DNA from: Gammaproteobacteria bacterium
GTDB taxonomy: Bacteria; Pseudomonadota; Gammaproteobacteria; Pseudomonadales; Moraxellaceae
Direction of reading: 5' to 3'
Length of the DNA: 64,000 nucleotides
Assembly: GCA_028868515.1 (NCBI GenBank)
Contig: JAGWUI010000014.1
Span: forward strand, 1 to 64,000
Part shown: positions 25,448 through 37,024 of the stretch, piece after piece
Layout: each line of letters opens with the position of its first letter
How positions within the stretch are numbered: the stretch's first letter is position 1
The notes under the pieces: generated by a model
Databases searched by the model: none
Told to the model about the DNA's origin: nothing
What the model saw: only the letters and a program-made list of their open reading frames with translations
Program-made: the position numbers and the translations under genes

Positions 25448-28400
25448 TTAGGCTTTTTCAGCCCGTAGATCCCGTCTACGCAACAAGTGATACGCAGCTG
25501 GAATAACAAACATCGTCAATAAAGGGGCAGTGATCATGCCACCGACCATCGGTAGCGCAATTCGACTCATGACCTCTGAGCCTGTGCCACTCCCCAAAAG
25601 AATGGGGATTAGCCCCGCCAGAATGACTGCAACGGTCATTGCAATAGGGCGAACACGGAGTACCGCGCCTGAGCGAATGGCATCATCTAATTCTGTATAA
25701 CTCAGAGGTTGATCCTTGGCATTTTCTTCAGCACTAGCAATCGCTTGTTTGAGGTAAAACAGTATCACCACCCCAAACTCGGCCGACACCCCAGCCAGTG
25801 CGATAAAGCCGACACCCGTTGCCACCGAGAGGTTGTAGCCCGCCAGATAGAGAAACCAAATACCACCGACCAAGGCAAACGGCAATGTCACCATGATCAA
25901 CATGGCATCTCGAAAATTCTTAAAAATCAGATACAGTAGGACAAAGATAATCAGCAAGGTCGCTGGAATGACTAATTTCAGCCGAGCATTAGCACGCTCT
26001 AAAAACTCAAACTGACCTGAATAAGTGATACTCATGCCCGCTTTGAGTTGCACATTCTTGGCGACGGCTTGGCGCAGATCCGCCACCACGGAGGACAAGT
26101 CGCGTCCACGTACATCGATATACACCCAACCACTCGGACGTGAATTTTCACTCTTGAGCATGGGAGGGCCGTCACCGATGCTGATATTGGCCACTGTGCC
26201 AAGGGTGATTTGTTGACCGCTATCGGTCAGAATTGGCAAGTTGCGTAACCCTTCCAATGAGTCTCTAATCTCACGCGGATAACGGACATTGATCGGATAA
26301 CGCGCTAAACCCTCTACCGTTTCACCGACGTTTTCACCACCCACCGCTGATGAAATAATACTTTGTACATCTGCGATGTTGAGTCCATAGCGCGCTGCCG
26401 CAACCCGATCAATCGTCACATCGACATAGCGCCCTCCTGTCAGCCGTTCAGCGAGTGCTGAACTGACACCGGGTACGCCTTTGGCAACTTGTTCAATCGA
26501 TTTAGCCACTTGGTCTATCTCAGTGAGACTGGTTCCCGACACCTTGACGCCAATCGGACTTTTAATTCCCGTCGCCAACATATCGATGCGGTTGCGAATT
26601 GGTGGCACCCAGATGTTAGTGAGTCCGGGCACCTTGACCACGCGATCGAGTTCATTGACTAATTTGTCAGGTGTCATTCCAGCTCGCCACTCGGAGCGCG
26701 GCTTAAATTGAATGGTCGTTTCAAACATTTCCATCGGAGACGGATCCGTGGCACTTTCGGCACGACCTGCTTTACCAAACACGGTCGCCACTTCTGGGAC
26801 TGTCTTAATCAAACGGTCAGTCTGTTGCAGAAGTTCACCCGCTTTGGCTGCCGATATACCGGGCAATGCAGATGGCATATACAACAAGTCACCTTCGGCC
26901 ATAGCAGGCATAAACTCACCGCCCAACTGACTGATCGGCCACAGGCTCGTGAGTAAGGCAATAAATGCCACCAGCAAAGTAGTCTTTGGTCTTCGCAAAA
27001 CCGCATCCAGCATTGGATGATAGATACGGATTAAGCCGCGATTTAGGGGATTCTTCTGCTCACTGGGCAGTTTGCCGCGAATCCAATAGCCCATCAAAAT
27101 GGGCACTAAGGTAATCGACAGACCTGCTGCCCCAGCCATCGCATAAGTTTTAGTAAATGCCAGCGGCGCAAATAATCGGCCTTCTTGGGCTTGCAATGTG
27201 AATACTGGAATAAAAGACAAGGCAATAATCAATAAGCAAAAAAACAAAGTGGGCCCGACCTGACTTGCAGAGTCGGCAATGACTGCCCAATGTGCCTCTC
27301 CCTGTAAAGTTTCATCAGGATGTTCATGCTGCCACGCTTCAATACGTTTATGCGCATTTTCAATCATCACCACGGCGGCATCGACCATCGCACCAATGGC
27401 AATAGCGATCCCGCTCAGTGACATGATATTGGCATTGAGCCCTTGGTAGTGCATGGCGATAAATGCGATCAATATACCGAGCGGTAAGGAAATGATCGCA
27501 ACCAGTGCCGAGCGGAAATGCCAGAGAAATATGGCACAAACCAACGCCACGACAATAAACTCTTCCAGCAGCTTTTGACTTAAATTATCCACCGCACGAT
27601 CAATCAATTGACTGCGATCATAGGTCGTGACGATTTCAACGCCCGCAGGTAGGCTCTTCTTGAGATCCTCCAGCTTGGCTTTAACAGCATTGATGGTTTC
27701 GCGTGCATTCTTGCCCGCCCGTAACACGATGACGCCACCAACCACTTCACCTTGTCCATTCAGTTCGGCAATGCCACGGCGCATTTCTGGCCCGAGCTGG
27801 ATAGTAGCAACCTGACCGAGTGTAATGGGGATACCATTGGCAGATGTGTTAAGTGGAATATTGCGGAAGTCATCCAGTGTTTTAAGATAGCCTGATGCCC
27901 GCACCATATACTCGGATTCACCCATTTCCAGTACCGAACCACCTGTTTCCTGATTGGCTTTTTGGATGGCATCAATGACTTTATTGAGTGGGATTTGATA
28001 TGCCGCCATTTTGACGGGATCAAGTACGATCTGATACTGCTTGACCATTCCGCCGATGCTGGCGACTTCAGCTACGTTGGGCAGACTTTTCAGTTCATAT
28101 TTCAAGAACCAATCTTGAATGCCACGAAGCTGAGACAAGTCATGCTGTCCCGTTTTATCCACCAAAGCATATTCATAGATCCAACCCACACCCGTTGCAT
28201 CGGGGCCGAGTGAGGTCTTGGCTGATGGAGGCAAGCGCCCTTGCAGTTGATTGAGGTATTCGAGCACCCGTGACCGCGCCCAGTACAGATCAGTGCCTTC
28301 ATCAAAGATCACATAAACGAACGAGTCGCCGAAGAAGGAATAGCCACGGACAGTCTTAGCGCCGGGCACCGACAACATGGTGGTGGTTAAAGGATACGTC

Positions 28401-28594
28401 ACCTGATTTTCAACAATCTGCGGCGCTTGACCGGGATAGTTGGTACGAATGATCACCTGCACATCAGACAAGTCTGGCAGCGCATCAATGGGGGTGTTTT
28501 TGACAGCCCAAACTCCCCAAACCGCAATAAACAATACCGCCAATAACACCAAGAAGCGGTTGGCAATTGACCAACGAATAATGCGAGCAATCAT
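25448..28594 (-). CDS. cusA: Copper/silver efflux RND pump subunit CusA
   Basis: The inner-membrane proton-driven Cu(I)/Ag(I) pump of the CusCBA complex, 1048 residues. Family marks: [23 protein letters not shown] at the start of the periplasmic domain, SYFGD-like [12 protein letters not shown], helix-4 block [34 protein letters not shown] with the export-path Met residues, and [20 protein letters not shown] at the end. Its start overlaps the cusB stop by 4 bases. The [16 protein letters not shown] form is typical of CusA/SilA rather than CzcA. Confidence 0.95.
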   Translation of the reverse strand: MIARIIRWSIANRFLVLLAVLFIAVWGVWAVKNTPIDALPDLSDVQVIIRTNYPGQAPQIVENQVTYPLTTTMLSVPGAKTVRGYSFFGDSFVYVIFDEGTDLYWARSRVLEYLNQLQGRLPPSAKTSLGPDATGVGWIYEYALVDKTGQHDLSQLRGIQDWFLKYELKSLPNVAEVASIGGMVKQYQIVLDPVKMAAYQIPLNKVIDAIQKANQETGGSVLEMGESEYMVRASGYLKTLDDFRNIPLNTSANGIPITLGQVATIQLGPEMRRGIAELNGQGEVVGGVIVLRAGKNARETINAVKAKLEDLKKSLPAGVEIVTTYDRSQLIDRAVDNLSQKLLEEFIVVALVCAIFLWHFRSALVAIISLPLGILIAFIAMHYQGLNANIMSLSGIAIAIGAMVDAAVVMIENAHKRIEAWQHEHPDETLQGEAHWAVIADSASQVGPTLFFCLLIIALSFIPVFTLQAQEGRLFAPLAFTKTYAMAGAAGLSITLVPILMGYWIRGKLPSEQKNPLNRGLIRIYHPMLDAVLRRPKTTLLVAFIALLTSLWPISQLGGEFMPAMAEGDLLYMPSALPGISAAKAGELLQQTDRLIKTVPEVATVFGKAGRAESATDPSPMEMFETTIQFKPRSEWRAGMTPDKLVNELDRVVKVPGLTNIWVPPIRNRIDMLATGIKSPIGVKVSGTSLTEIDQVAKSIEQVAKGVPGVSSALAERLTGGRYVDVTIDRVAAARYGLNIADVQSIISSAVGGENVGETVEGLARYPINVRYPREIRDSLEGLRNLPILTDSGQQITLGTVANISIGDGPPMLKSENSRPSGWVYIDVRGRDLSSVVADLRQAVAKNVQLKAGMSITYSGQFEFLERANARLKLVIPATLLIIFVLLYLIFKNFRDAMLIMVTLPFALVGGIWFLYLAGYNLSVATGVGFIALAGVSAEFGVVILFYLKQAIASAEENAKDQPLSYTELDDAIRSGAVLRVRPIAMTVAVILAGLIPILLGSGTGSEVMSRIALPMVGGMITAPLLTMFVIPAAYHLLRRRDLRAEKA

Positions 28595-30168
28595 GGCTGA
28601 TTCCCCTGCATAGCACTGCCCGTAGTTTTTGTCAAAGCAGCAATGACATAATCATCTTTGATTAGATTAAAACCAAAATTGACCTGATCACCCACCTTGA
28701 CCCCAGTAACCAGCTTCGCGTCAGGCAACTTAAACGTCATGGTCATTGCACCCCAGCCGATTGCGGGGATGGGATGATGTGAGATGGTGATGTCAGTAGG
28801 GGTAATCGACTCAATCTTGCCAACACCTTGATAATAGGGTGTTGACGCAGCAGGCATCATTGCTGAAGCGGTTGCAGGCATGGGCATGGACATAGGCATG
28901 ACTTCTTGACCCATCATTGCAGATGCCGAAGCCTTGCTACTATTCATCTTTGCGAGTACGCCTTGCAAACTGGCTTCTGAATCAATCAAGAATTGACCAG
29001 ACGCAACCACCTTTTGGCCTTCCTGCATACCGCTTAAAATGGCGACCTGACCATTTGCTGCTTGTCCAAGCTGGACTTCCACAGGCTGGAAATGACCGCC
29101 TGCAAGAGCTAGAATGACGACATTGCGTTTCCCTGTACGAATCACGGCTTCCTCAGGGATAAGTAATTGGTCTTGGCTTTTATCTGTCTGCAATTGAATT
29201 TGGGCAAACATCCCCGGTTTTAACTGGCCATTTGGATTTGGTAATTTGATACGCACCCGTAGTGTTCGACTTTCCATATTGATGTCAGGCAATACTGCAA
29301 TGACCTTGCCATGAAAGCTATCACTCGGATATGCCGTCAAATGCGCAGCTATAATGCTTCCAACCCGAATCCCCCCTGCTTGTGCTTCAGGTACAGCCGC
29401 TTCCAGCCAAACACTGTTCAGTCCATTAATCTTTGCCAGCGTTTGTCCTGCACTCATCGTCATGCCTGAGCGAACATCCAATGTTTGAATCAAACCACCG
29501 ATAGGCGCGGATAAGGTGATCGTCGCTTGCGTTTTTCCTGACTTTTCAACGCGCGTAATCAAATCAGCAGGCATTCCCAGCAGAAGCAAGCGTTGCCTTG
29601 CTGCATTGATCAATGAAGGATCACCCATCTTGAGTACGGCCAAATATTCAATTTGCGCACCTGCCCAATCAGGTACGAGCAGATCAGCGATTGGTGCACC
29701 TCGTGAAATGACATCCCCAGCAGCACGCGCATAGACTCGTTCGACAAAGCCATTCGTGCGGGCTTGCATCACAGCAACCAGACGATCATTAAGTTGGATA
29801 GCACCTGTCACGGTGATATTGTTGTTGAGAACGCCACGTTCTGCTTGGACAACACGAACTCCTAAATTTTGGGTAATGCTTGGATCTACTGCAATGCTAG
29901 TTGCATTTGCTGCGTTACTATCACTGCCACTGTTCGCATATTTTGCCAACAATTGCATATCCATAAATGGCGATTTACCCGGTTTATCAAAATGCTGATC
30001 TGGCTTCATCGGGTCGTACCAATACATCACTTTGGCACTGCTTTCACCTGTACCCGACATCGGGTGCATATGCTGATTGGCGAACCAATAACCCCCACCG
30101 CCGCCCACAGCTAGAGCAGCAGAAATTGCAACCGTCATGACGACTAATTTCATCGTTTTATGCGTCAT
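28591..30168 (-). CDS. cusB: CusB-like adaptor with N-terminal metal domain and fused C-terminal CusF domain
   Basis: A 525-residue periplasmic adaptor. After a signal-anchor (about 8-30) comes the heavy-metal-binding domain ([27 protein letters not shown], about 47-75), then lipoyl, hairpin and barrel domains (about 95-400). A Met-rich linker ([21 protein letters not shown]) joins a complete CusF domain (about 445-515) with [14 protein letters not shown], holding His, Trp and Met-x-Met. Such CusB-CusF fusions exist in other bacteria. It overlaps both cusC and cusA by 4 bases. Confidence 0.93.
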   Translation of the reverse strand: MTHKTMKLVVMTVAISAALAVGGGGGYWFANQHMHPMSGTGESSAKVMYWYDPMKPDQHFDKPGKSPFMDMQLLAKYANSGSDSNAANATSIAVDPSITQNLGVRVVQAERGVLNNNITVTGAIQLNDRLVAVMQARTNGFVERVYARAAGDVISRGAPIADLLVPDWAGAQIEYLAVLKMGDPSLINAARQRLLLLGMPADLITRVEKSGKTQATITLSAPIGGLIQTLDVRSGMTMSAGQTLAKINGLNSVWLEAAVPEAQAGGIRVGSIIAAHLTAYPSDSFHGKVIAVLPDINMESRTLRVRIKLPNPNGQLKPGMFAQIQLQTDKSQDQLLIPEEAVIRTGKRNVVILALAGGHFQPVEVQLGQAANGQVAILSGMQEGQKVVASGQFLIDSEASLQGVLAKMNSSKASASAMMGQEVMPMSMPMPATASAMMPAASTPYYQGVGKIESITPTDITISHHPIPAIGWGAMTMTFKLPDAKLVTGVKVGDQVNFGFNLIKDDYVIAALTKTTGSAMQGNQP

Positions 30169-31541
30169 TTTATATTTACTCCCTTTAAACTTGAAGTTTG
30201 TACAGCGGCAGCTTGCTCACTGCCCACAGGCTGATTCTCAGCTGTACCATTGTCACTCCCACCGCCATAGGCGTAATACAGTTGCGCAGCGGTGACGGCA
30301 CGCATATTTTGCAGAGAGATAATTTTGATGCGCTGGTCGATGAGCTCGCGACGAGCTGTCAAGACCATACTTAAATCAACTTTTCCCGCTTGATAGCTGG
30401 CAAGTTGTAAGGAAACCTTCTGTTGCGCTAGGGGTAATTCCGTTGAATTTGCACGTTCTAGTTGTCGATTCAACGCAGCATAGTCCGCCAAATCGTTTTC
30501 AAGCATATTGGTGTGATTACGCAACATGACTTCGCGCTGAGCATCAATATTTGCTTGTTCAGACATCGCGGCGGCAATCAATGGATCGACACGATGCGAG
30601 GTAAAGATCGGGAGTTCATAGGTCAGTTGCACGCCGATCATGTCGCCAAACTGTGGCGCACGATGGTAATAACCAAACTCAACGCTCATATCTGATTTTT
30701 TCAGCGAGCGCGCTTCAGTGACCTTTGCGTCAGCCAGTTGCGACTCGGCTGCAAACGCTTGTAGTTCAGGATGATGATGTAAATGTTGATGCAACTGATC
30801 CGCATTGATCGGCAATTCAGGCGCATCTTGCGTCAGCATTTGATCGCTGCTTTGATCAAGGTTACTTCCAGATTGCACACCCAAAAAGCGGCGCAATGCT
30901 GATTTCGCTTTGTTTAGATCACGATTCAAGTCATCTCGTTGATCTTCAAGTTGGGCAGCTTCCTGCTGGGGCAATACCGCATCTGCGATTTGGCTGCGAC
31001 CTGATGCAATTTGTGCATGGACAGTTTGGGCGAGCAGCTTGTTTTCGGAGAGCAACGAATCAAATAGCGCAATCTTGTGCTCTAAGTAGTAGCGGTTAAA
31101 CCACGCAATTGCGGTATTTTCTCGCAGTTTTAGGAGGGCAATCGGACGCTGTGCTTGGGCGACCTCAACCTTGGCAGTGCTCACATCGACTTGCGCACGT
31201 CGTTTATCAGCGTTGGGAATATCTTGCATGATGCCAATTTTCGACATCGTCATGTTATCCCTGTTTAACTGCCCAGCTTCGGAACCAGTAACGGGAAAAT
31301 TGTCGAGGGCCGCGTAGATTTTAGGATTCGGGAGTGATCCCGCGGGGATCGATGCGGATTGCGCCGCATCAATTTGGGCGCTATTGGCCGTGAGTTCAGG
31401 CGAATTCTGCTCAGCGGTGGCGAGCGCAGCATTCAGTGATAGGGGTGCCGCATTAGCCGCACAGGCGGTAAACACCAACGCCAAAGACAGCATCAGCCGT
31501 ATAGACCTCTGCCAGATCAATGTGATTAAAAATGGAGACAT
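30165..31541 (-). CDS. cusC: Outer-membrane channel of the Cus system, CusC-like
   Basis: A TolC-type protein of 458 residues from ATG 31541 (a GTG at 31565 would add 8 residues). The signal peptide (about 8-30) ends CAANA. Two OEP repeats follow, with TAEQNSPELTANSAQIDAAQ at the start and a coiled region with LNRDLNKAKSALRRFLG. It is the first of the tightly overlapping cusC-B-A operon and has an extended C-terminus (GGGSDNGTAENQPVGSEQ). Confidence 0.88.
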   Translation of the reverse strand: MSPFLITLIWQRSIRLMLSLALVFTACAANAAPLSLNAALATAEQNSPELTANSAQIDAAQSASIPAGSLPNPKIYAALDNFPVTGSEAGQLNRDNMTMSKIGIMQDIPNADKRRAQVDVSTAKVEVAQAQRPIALLKLRENTAIAWFNRYYLEHKIALFDSLLSENKLLAQTVHAQIASGRSQIADAVLPQQEAAQLEDQRDDLNRDLNKAKSALRRFLGVQSGSNLDQSSDQMLTQDAPELPINADQLHQHLHHHPELQAFAAESQLADAKVTEARSLKKSDMSVEFGYYHRAPQFGDMIGVQLTYELPIFTSHRVDPLIAAAMSEQANIDAQREVMLRNHTNMLENDLADYAALNRQLERANSTELPLAQQKVSLQLASYQAGKVDLSMVLTARRELIDQRIKIISLQNMRAVTAAQLYYAYGGGSDNGTAENQPVGSEQAAAVQTSSLKGVNIK

Positions 31542-31628
31542 GCCCTCATTCCCTAGAATAGACACACGCAGGCGCGTGCAAATGGTTCAAAGGTTTAAAA
31601 CCGATGAACCTCTAAATCGATAGGTGAA

Positions 31629-32048
31629 TTAAAGAGCGCGAGGGGGCCGCCACAATCCGAATAGATCAGGAGAGGGAACAAATTCAGTGGATTGAGCGAT
31701 GAAGTGCTGAGTATTCAGGTATTGCGGTTTAGGCTGGAACACAATGATGTTTGAAGCTGGATTAGCAAGTTGCACGTTATACATCACACAATCTTGTCCC
31801 GACTTACAGTGGAGCGAATTGCCGACATGTGATTTTTGCATTTTCATGCAATCCATGTGGGGTATAGATTGCTGAGTCGCTATGTCCATCGCCATCATTG
31901 GCATTGATGCTTTCATCAATTCAGCTTGATGATCTTGCATCTGCTGCATTGCACACGGACTGTTTACCGACATCGCAACTGCTGCCGACCCTACTGAGAG
32001 GATAGCAATTGACAGAAAGCATGTAAAAATCAGTCGGAGTATTCGCAT
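31629..32048 (-). CDS. Secreted Met/Cys-containing small protein upstream of cusC
   Basis: A 139-residue protein with a signal peptide (1-26, MRILRLIFTCFLSIAILSVGSAAVAM) and Met-rich part (QQMQDHQAELMKASMPMMAM, HMDCMKMQ) followed by CKSGQDC and a C-terminal segment (FQPKPQYLNTQHF). It is the full-length paralogue of the truncated gene at 21762-22010. It probably heads the cus operon. Cys-Cys and Met clusters suggest binding of Cu(I)/Ag(I) in the periplasm, an inference. I recognise no named family. Confidence 0.75.
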   Translation of the reverse strand: MRILRLIFTCFLSIAILSVGSAAVAMSVNSPCAMQQMQDHQAELMKASMPMMAMDIATQQSIPHMDCMKMQKSHVGNSLHCKSGQDCVMYNVQLANPASNIIVFQPKPQYLNTQHFIAQSTEFVPSPDLFGLWRPPRAL

Positions 32049-32193
32049 TCTTTTATATTATCGTCATCCACAAGGTTTTACAATGTGCTGGTTAATCAGT
32101 GTACAAATCTATTCAATATTTGAGGCTAAACCACAACGGATTTAGCTCAGGTAGTATTCCATCTTGAGCTAAAATAAGGTTTAACATTATAAA

Positions 32194-32568
32194 TTATTTA
32201 AAGAAAAATCTATGAATACACCATCCGATCAATACGAGCCAAATGATTCCAATACAAAAGGCAGCGATATAGCTTACAGGTCGTTCTATGGATTGTTCTG
32301 CGAGTGCTTTAGCATCTTGAAGAACAATATTAGGGGTAAATTTAATAATCAGCATGAGTCCTAACGGAACAATCAATAGATCATCAAGGTATCCTAGGAC
32401 AGGTATAAAATCTGGGATTAAATCTATCGGGCTAATTGCATAAGCCACAATAAAAAGAGCGAAAAGCCGCACCCACAATGGCGATCTAGGGTCACGAGCC
32501 GCATAGTACACAGTCAATGTTTGTTGCTTAATTTCTTTAGCCCATGATTTAAGTGTATTCAATACCAT
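32194..32568 (-). CDS. YkvA/DUF1232 membrane protein
   Basis: A 124-residue protein starting at ATG 32568 inside the end of the MerR gene (20-base overlap). The DUF1232 core is SPIDLIPDFIPVLGYLDDLLIVPLG (about 55-80), followed by a C-terminal helix. The function of the family is not known to me. Coupling to the MerR gene suggests a link to metal response. The upstream extension to 32775 reads through the MerR gene in another frame and is not real. Confidence 0.85.
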   Translation of the reverse strand: MVLNTLKSWAKEIKQQTLTVYYAARDPRSPLWVRLFALFIVAYAISPIDLIPDFIPVLGYLDDLLIVPLGLMLIIKFTPNIVLQDAKALAEQSIERPVSYIAAFCIGIIWLVLIGWCIHRFFFK

Positions 32569-32962
32569 TATTCGCACCCCCAAGTGAAGCAATAATCGGA
32601 CAAGGTAAATCTGGGTTTGTATGTTCACATTCACTAAGAAGCTGTGTGAGTACGGTTTGTATACGTTCAAGATCAGTAATTTTCGATCTAATTTGCGCCA
32701 AACGAGCAGCAGTGATCTGTTGAATAAGATCGCGTTGATGATTGCCATGCAATGATAACAGTTCAGAAATTTCATCCAGACTAAAGCCTAACTCTTGTGC
32801 CCGTTTAATAAACCGTATGCGCTCAATTAAACTCAAAGGGTATTGACGGTATCCCGTCGTTTTATCAGGAGTGGGCAATAATCCTCGACTTTGATAATAG
32901 CGAATGGTTTCAATGCCAACTTGGGCGGTTTTGGCGAGCTTGCCAATCGTGAGCGTTTGCAT
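32549..32962 (-). CDS. MerR-family regulator, MerR-like tail with two cysteines
   Basis: A 137-residue regulator: winged helix ([26 protein letters not shown]), dimer helix and a tail [18 protein letters not shown]. The two tail Cys (8 residues apart) and CPIIASLGG copy mercury MerR, but the third MerR ligand (Cys82, in THCEE) is replaced (NHQRD). It is divergent from the Cu/Ag ATPase with a MerR-type promoter in between, so it probably senses Cu, Ag, or a related soft metal. It is coupled to the DUF1232 gene. Confidence 0.85.
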   Translation of the reverse strand: MQTLTIGKLAKTAQVGIETIRYYQSRGLLPTPDKTTGYRQYPLSLIERIRFIKRAQELGFSLDEISELLSLHGNHQRDLIQQITAARLAQIRSKITDLERIQTVLTQLLSECEHTNPDLPCPIIASLGGANNGIEYT

Positions 32963-32989
32963 GATGTTGATCTGACCTTAAAAAAACAC

Positions 32990-33021
32990 TTGACTCTGTG
33001 GTTGACTACAGGGTTTAGCCT
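32990..33021 (+). promoter_or_regulatory. MerR-type promoter of the Cu/Ag ATPase gene
   Basis: TTGACT (32990-32995), a 20-bp spacer and TAGCCT (33016-33021), with dyad ctctgtgg-ttga-ctacaggg (about 32994-33013) in the spacer. It is the pattern recognised by CueR/ZntR/CadR-like activators. The start of the ATPase (33053) fits a leader of about 25 nt. Confidence 0.7.
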
Positions 33022-33052
33022 AGCATTATTCCCATACCTTGCGAGTATTATT

Positions 33053-35545
33053 ATGTTTCCTGAATCATCGTCCGATAGCAAAAATAATGGATCGTCTCAG
33101 ACCGAATCATCTTCTTGTTGTTCAAAACCCAAAGAAGAGCCGCAACCACAGGTTCAGCATCATCACGACCATCATGAACACCACAATAAAGAAGAGGTTA
33201 AGAAACCTTCCTGTTGTGGAGGGGGTAAGCCTCATGAGAAGTCGGATTCGGCTGGATTATCAACGACCGAACATGATCCCGTTTGTGGCATGGTGGTCAG
33301 TCCCAGTTCACCACATCATCACGACTTTCAAGGCAAAACTTATCACTTTTGTAGTGCTCGGTGCTTAAGTCGTTTTGCAGCGACCCCTGATCAGTTCCTA
33401 GACGATCAAAAAAAGCCCGCAGAGCAGCCAACCATTGCTGGCGCGATCTATACCTGTCCAATGCACCCAGAAATTCGTCAAGATCATGCAGGAGCATGTC
33501 CAAAATGTGGCATGGCATTAGAGCCTGAATTACCCAGCTTAGAAGATGATGAGTCACCTGAATTGGTGGACTTTCGCCATCGATTTTGGTTGAGTTTACC
33601 GCTGACGATGATCGTCTTTGTTCTAGCAATGTTTGGGCACTATTTCCATCTCATCAATCCAGCCTTGCAAAGTTGGGTTGAATTGGTATTGGCAACGCCA
33701 GTGGTCTTGTGGGCGGGTCTGCCATTTTTTATACGCGGATTTCAGTCAGTGGTGAATCGTAGTCCAAACATGTGGACTCTCATTGGATTGGGCACTGGCG
33801 CGGCCTACATATACAGTGTGGTTGCAACGGTTGCTCCACAACTCTTTCCAGCAGCATTTAAAGGAATGAATGGACACGTTGGTATCTACTTTGAAGCGGC
33901 GGCGGTCATTATCTCTCTGACGTTATTTGGTCAATTATTGGAACTCAAAGCGCGCTCTCAGACCTCTGCTGCCATCAAATCATTACTAGGTTTAGCCCCA
34001 AAAACCGCACGACGGATCAACGAGAACGGACAGGAAGAAGATGTTCCCCTAGATCAAGTTCATGTCGGTGACATATTGCGCGTAAGACCTGGCGAGAAAG
34101 TACCTGTGGATGGTGTGGTGGTCAATGGAACAAGTTCAGTTGATGAGTCGATGATTACCGGTGAACCTATTCCAACCCGTAAAGAAACTGGCGATCACGT
34201 TGTAGGTGCTACGCTGAATACAACTGGTGCTTTAACCATTCGTGCAGAGCGTGTTGGTGCAGAAACTATGCTGTCACAGATCGTTCAAATGGTCTCGCAA
34301 GCCCAAAGATCAAAAGCGCCGATGCAACGGATGGCAGACAAAGTCGCAGGCTACTTTGTTCTTGCCGTGGTTACAGTTTCGATCATAACCTTTTTTGCAT
34401 GGGGCTTTTTCGGATCAACTTCAGGCTGGGTTTATGGTTTGCTGAATGCGGTTTCCGTACTCATTATTGCTTGTCCTTGTGCGTTGGGCTTAGCCACGCC
34501 AATGTCGATCATGGTGACAACAGGCCGCGCTGCGACCCAAGGTATCCTCTTTAAAGATGCCGCAGCGATTGAGAGTTTACGCACTGTTGATACACTCATT
34601 GTCGATAAAACGGGGACATTGACTGAGGGAAAACCTCATTTTGATCAAGTGATTGCCGCCGCTGAATATCAATCGGATCAGGTTCTACAATGGGCTGCCA
34701 GTCTGGATCAAGGCAGTGAACATCCTTTGGCGGCTGCCATCGTGAAAGCAGCACACGAACAAGAACTAAAGCTTGTTCAGCCAGAGTCTTTTGACTCCAT
34801 CATAGGTCAGGGTGTTACTGGTCGAATCAATGAGAAATCACTGTATCTGGGTAATGCGAGCTTGATGCAACAGCAGCACATTGACACTAGCTCTTTAGAG
34901 CTGCGTGCAGACGCGTTGCGACTGAAAGGTGCTAGCGTCATGTATCTCGCAGTAGAGGGGCATTTAGCTGGAATTCTATCCGTGCATGATCCGATTAAAT
35001 CCAGCACTGTTGCAGCACTGGATGCCTTAAAACATGCCAATATCAGAGTGATCATGGCAACAGGTGATGGTCGTGCTACAGCTAAATCCGTGGCAACGCA
35101 ATTGGGCATAACCGAGTTTCATGGCGAAGTCAGCCCAGAAGATAAATTGAATCTAGTCAAGAAAGAGCAAAATGCAGGTCATATCGTAGCAATGGCGGGT
35201 GATGGTATCAATGATGCACCCGCATTGGCACAAGCCAATATCGGGATTGCGATGGGTACGGGAACTGATGTTGCGGTTAACAGCGCACAAGTCACGCTCA
35301 TTAAAGGTGATCTGCGCGGCATCTCCACCGCACGATCTTTATCCGAAGCTGCTGTACGCAATATGAAACAGAATCTTGGCTTTGCCTTTTTATACAACGC
35401 GCTCGGAATTCCGCTTGCTGCTGGCATCTTGTATCCCGTGACAGGATGGCTGCTATCACCCATGATCGCAGCATTGGCGATGAGTTTAAGTTCAGCGTCA
35501 GTGATTACAAATGCGCTAAGACTTCGAGGTGCTGCTCTCAAGTAG
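33053..35545 (+). CDS. copA: Copper/silver-exporting P1B ATPase with YHS and metal-binding N-terminal domains
   Basis: An 830-residue Cu+/Ag+ ATPase. The start is ATG 33053 since the promoter lies at 32990-33021. N-terminus: Cys/His cluster ([28 protein letters not shown]; 20-65), a YHS domain (HDPVCGMVV...[11 protein letters not shown]), then a [26 protein letters not shown] zinc-ribbon-like domain; there is no CxxC HMA domain. Core: [13 protein letters not shown] (Cu site), [32 protein letters not shown]. This N-terminal set is seen in SilP/CopF-like ATPases. A strong terminator follows. Confidence 0.93.
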   Translation: MFPESSSDSKNNGSSQTESSSCCSKPKEEPQPQVQHHHDHHEHHNKEEVKKPSCCGGGKPHEKSDSAGLSTTEHDPVCGMVVSPSSPHHHDFQGKTYHFCSARCLSRFAATPDQFLDDQKKPAEQPTIAGAIYTCPMHPEIRQDHAGACPKCGMALEPELPSLEDDESPELVDFRHRFWLSLPLTMIVFVLAMFGHYFHLINPALQSWVELVLATPVVLWAGLPFFIRGFQSVVNRSPNMWTLIGLGTGAAYIYSVVATVAPQLFPAAFKGMNGHVGIYFEAAAVIISLTLFGQLLELKARSQTSAAIKSLLGLAPKTARRINENGQEEDVPLDQVHVGDILRVRPGEKVPVDGVVVNGTSSVDESMITGEPIPTRKETGDHVVGATLNTTGALTIRAERVGAETMLSQIVQMVSQAQRSKAPMQRMADKVAGYFVLAVVTVSIITFFAWGFFGSTSGWVYGLLNAVSVLIIACPCALGLATPMSIMVTTGRAATQGILFKDAAAIESLRTVDTLIVDKTGTLTEGKPHFDQVIAAAEYQSDQVLQWAASLDQGSEHPLAAAIVKAAHEQELKLVQPESFDSIIGQGVTGRINEKSLYLGNASLMQQQHIDTSSLELRADALRLKGASVMYLAVEGHLAGILSVHDPIKSSTVAALDALKHANIRVIMATGDGRATAKSVATQLGITEFHGEVSPEDKLNLVKKEQNAGHIVAMAGDGINDAPALAQANIGIAMGTGTDVAVNSAQVTLIKGDLRGISTARSLSEAAVRNMKQNLGFAFLYNALGIPLAAGILYPVTGWLLSPMIAALAMSLSSASVITNALRLRGAALK

Positions 35546-35577
35546 TTGGTGAAAACTTAATCTTCTATTTAGCAAAT

Positions 35578-35613
35578 AGCCCGTTCACTGAATAAGACAG
35601 TGAACGGGCTTTT
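35578..35613 (+). terminator. Terminator of the Cu/Ag ATPase gene
   Basis: A perfect 13-bp stem (agcccgttcactg 35578-35590 with 35598-35610) followed by tttcttt. It lies 32 nt after the stop codon and faces the convergent copS gene. Confidence 0.9.
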
Positions 35614-35650
35614 CTTTGGCATATTAGTTTGCCAGTAAAAAATATTATGA

Positions 35651-37024
35651 TCACTTTTGACGTTCAAACCCAATCTTAAACATAACGCTATCTTGATCCG
35701 AAAAAGCCTCTATTTGACCACCATGCGCTTGCACAATAGATTTAGTAATAGCGAGTCCTAAACCTGATCCTTCTTCGGTACGTTGTCGTGATGTATCGGT
35801 ACGATAAAATCGATCAAACAGACGCGATACTTGTTCGGAGGACAGTGGCTCGGCTTCATTCTGAATAGTGATGACCGTTGACTCTTCCTGCTCATTTAGG
35901 TGAATTGAAATATTACCCTGTCCTTTGCCATACCGAATCGCATTTGCAATCAAGTTACTCAATGCGCGGCGTAACATCAATTGATCACCCTGCATGACCG
36001 CTGACCCAGATAAATTGAGTTTCATCCCTTTATCTGCGGCTAATGCATCGTAAAATTCAAATAAGGCAATCACTTCTTGTCGCAGATCTACTTTCTGTAA
36101 ATGCGGCAAACTTAATCCGTGATCGGCTTTGGCCAGAAATAGCATATCTGCGATCATGCGAGCCAGCCGCTCATACTCCTCTAAATTAGAAAACAAGACA
36201 TCTTGATAAGTGGGAATATCACGAGGTTTAGATAAACACACTTGCGTTTGTGTCATCAGCGTATTGATGGGCGTTCTCAACTCATGGGCAAGATCCGAGG
36301 AGAAGTCAGAGAGCCGCCCAACCGCATCTTCTAGCCGATCTAACATGGAATTAAAAGCTGTAGCTAATGGTTTGAGTTCTGTAGGCGCATGGTTTTCATC
36401 AAGTCTTCCCGTTAAATGCTGCGCAGATATGCCTTCCGCGACTAGTGCCATGGATTGAGCTGGACGTAGTCCTCTCCGTGCTGCTAACCAACCTAAGATC
36501 ATTAGGCTCATTGTAGCAACGCCTCCAATCATCAAGAGTTGTTGTCGAAATTCATCCAGAAAGTGAGAGTGATCCGTAGTTTCAATACCCACAACAATGC
36601 GATTACTCTCTGATGACTCTGTTTGTGAATGTTTGACGATGATACCGCGATAATCCTTTTGGTTAATCTGCCACTCAGTCAGTGGTGACAATTTGCCATA
36701 TCGGGTGGGGTGGTCTGGAATTGAAGCAGCAACGGTTGCTAACAAGGGCGTACCGATTGGACGTTCAATCTGCACCATCAACCCATGGTGTCCGACTAAA
36801 GCATCATTGAGTTGTTGAATCAGCAGTGGTTGATTTTGAGGTATTTGCTGTAAGATATTTTCTATTAATGCCACTTTTCCTTCAAGCAAAGCGCGATCTT
36901 GCTTTTCAAAATGATGCATCACCAATTGATGAATTACGATGCTCATCATGAGTAAAATGAGTGCGGTAAAAAAGGTGAAAATCAAACTAATACGAAGACT
37001 AATTGAGCTAAGCAGTCGCATCAT
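35651..37024 (-). CDS. copS: Heavy-metal sensor histidine kinase, CopS/CusS-like
   Basis: A membrane kinase of 457 residues sensing periplasmic Cu/Ag. From ATG 37024 (GGAGG 7 nt upstream; overlaps copR by 17 bases): helix 1 (about 8-32), periplasmic domain (about 33-160) with His residues, helix 2 (about 163-183, [16 protein letters not shown]), HAMP, H-box [13 protein letters not shown] with His247, N-box [12 protein letters not shown], and [13 protein letters not shown]. It pairs with copR. The kinase ends next to the terminator of the ATPase gene. Confidence 0.93.
   Translation of the reverse strand: MMRLLSSISLRISLIFTFFTALILLMMSIVIHQLVMHHFEKQDRALLEGKVALIENILQQIPQNQPLLIQQLNDALVGHHGLMVQIERPIGTPLLATVAASIPDHPTRYGKLSPLTEWQINQKDYRGIIVKHSQTESSESNRIVVGIETTDHSHFLDEFRQQLLMIGGVATMSLMILGWLAARRGLRPAQSMALVAEGISAQHLTGRLDENHAPTELKPLATAFNSMLDRLEDAVGRLSDFSSDLAHELRTPINTLMTQTQVCLSKPRDIPTYQDVLFSNLEEYERLARMIADMLFLAKADHGLSLPHLQKVDLRQEVIALFEFYDALAADKGMKLNLSGSAVMQGDQLMLRRALSNLIANAIRYGKGQGNISIHLNEQEESTVITIQNEAEPLSSEQVSRLFDRFYRTDTSRQRTEEGSGLGLAITKSIVQAHGGQIEAFSDQDSVMFKIGFERQK

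Noticed and set aside
32569-32775. N-terminal extension of the DUF1232 gene
   Set aside because: It lies wholly inside the MerR gene in another frame; the DUF1232 family starts near ATG 32568.
32891-33052. N-terminal extension of the Cu/Ag ATPase
   Set aside because: It covers the MerR-type promoter and the divergent merR start; ATG 33053 is the first start after the -10.
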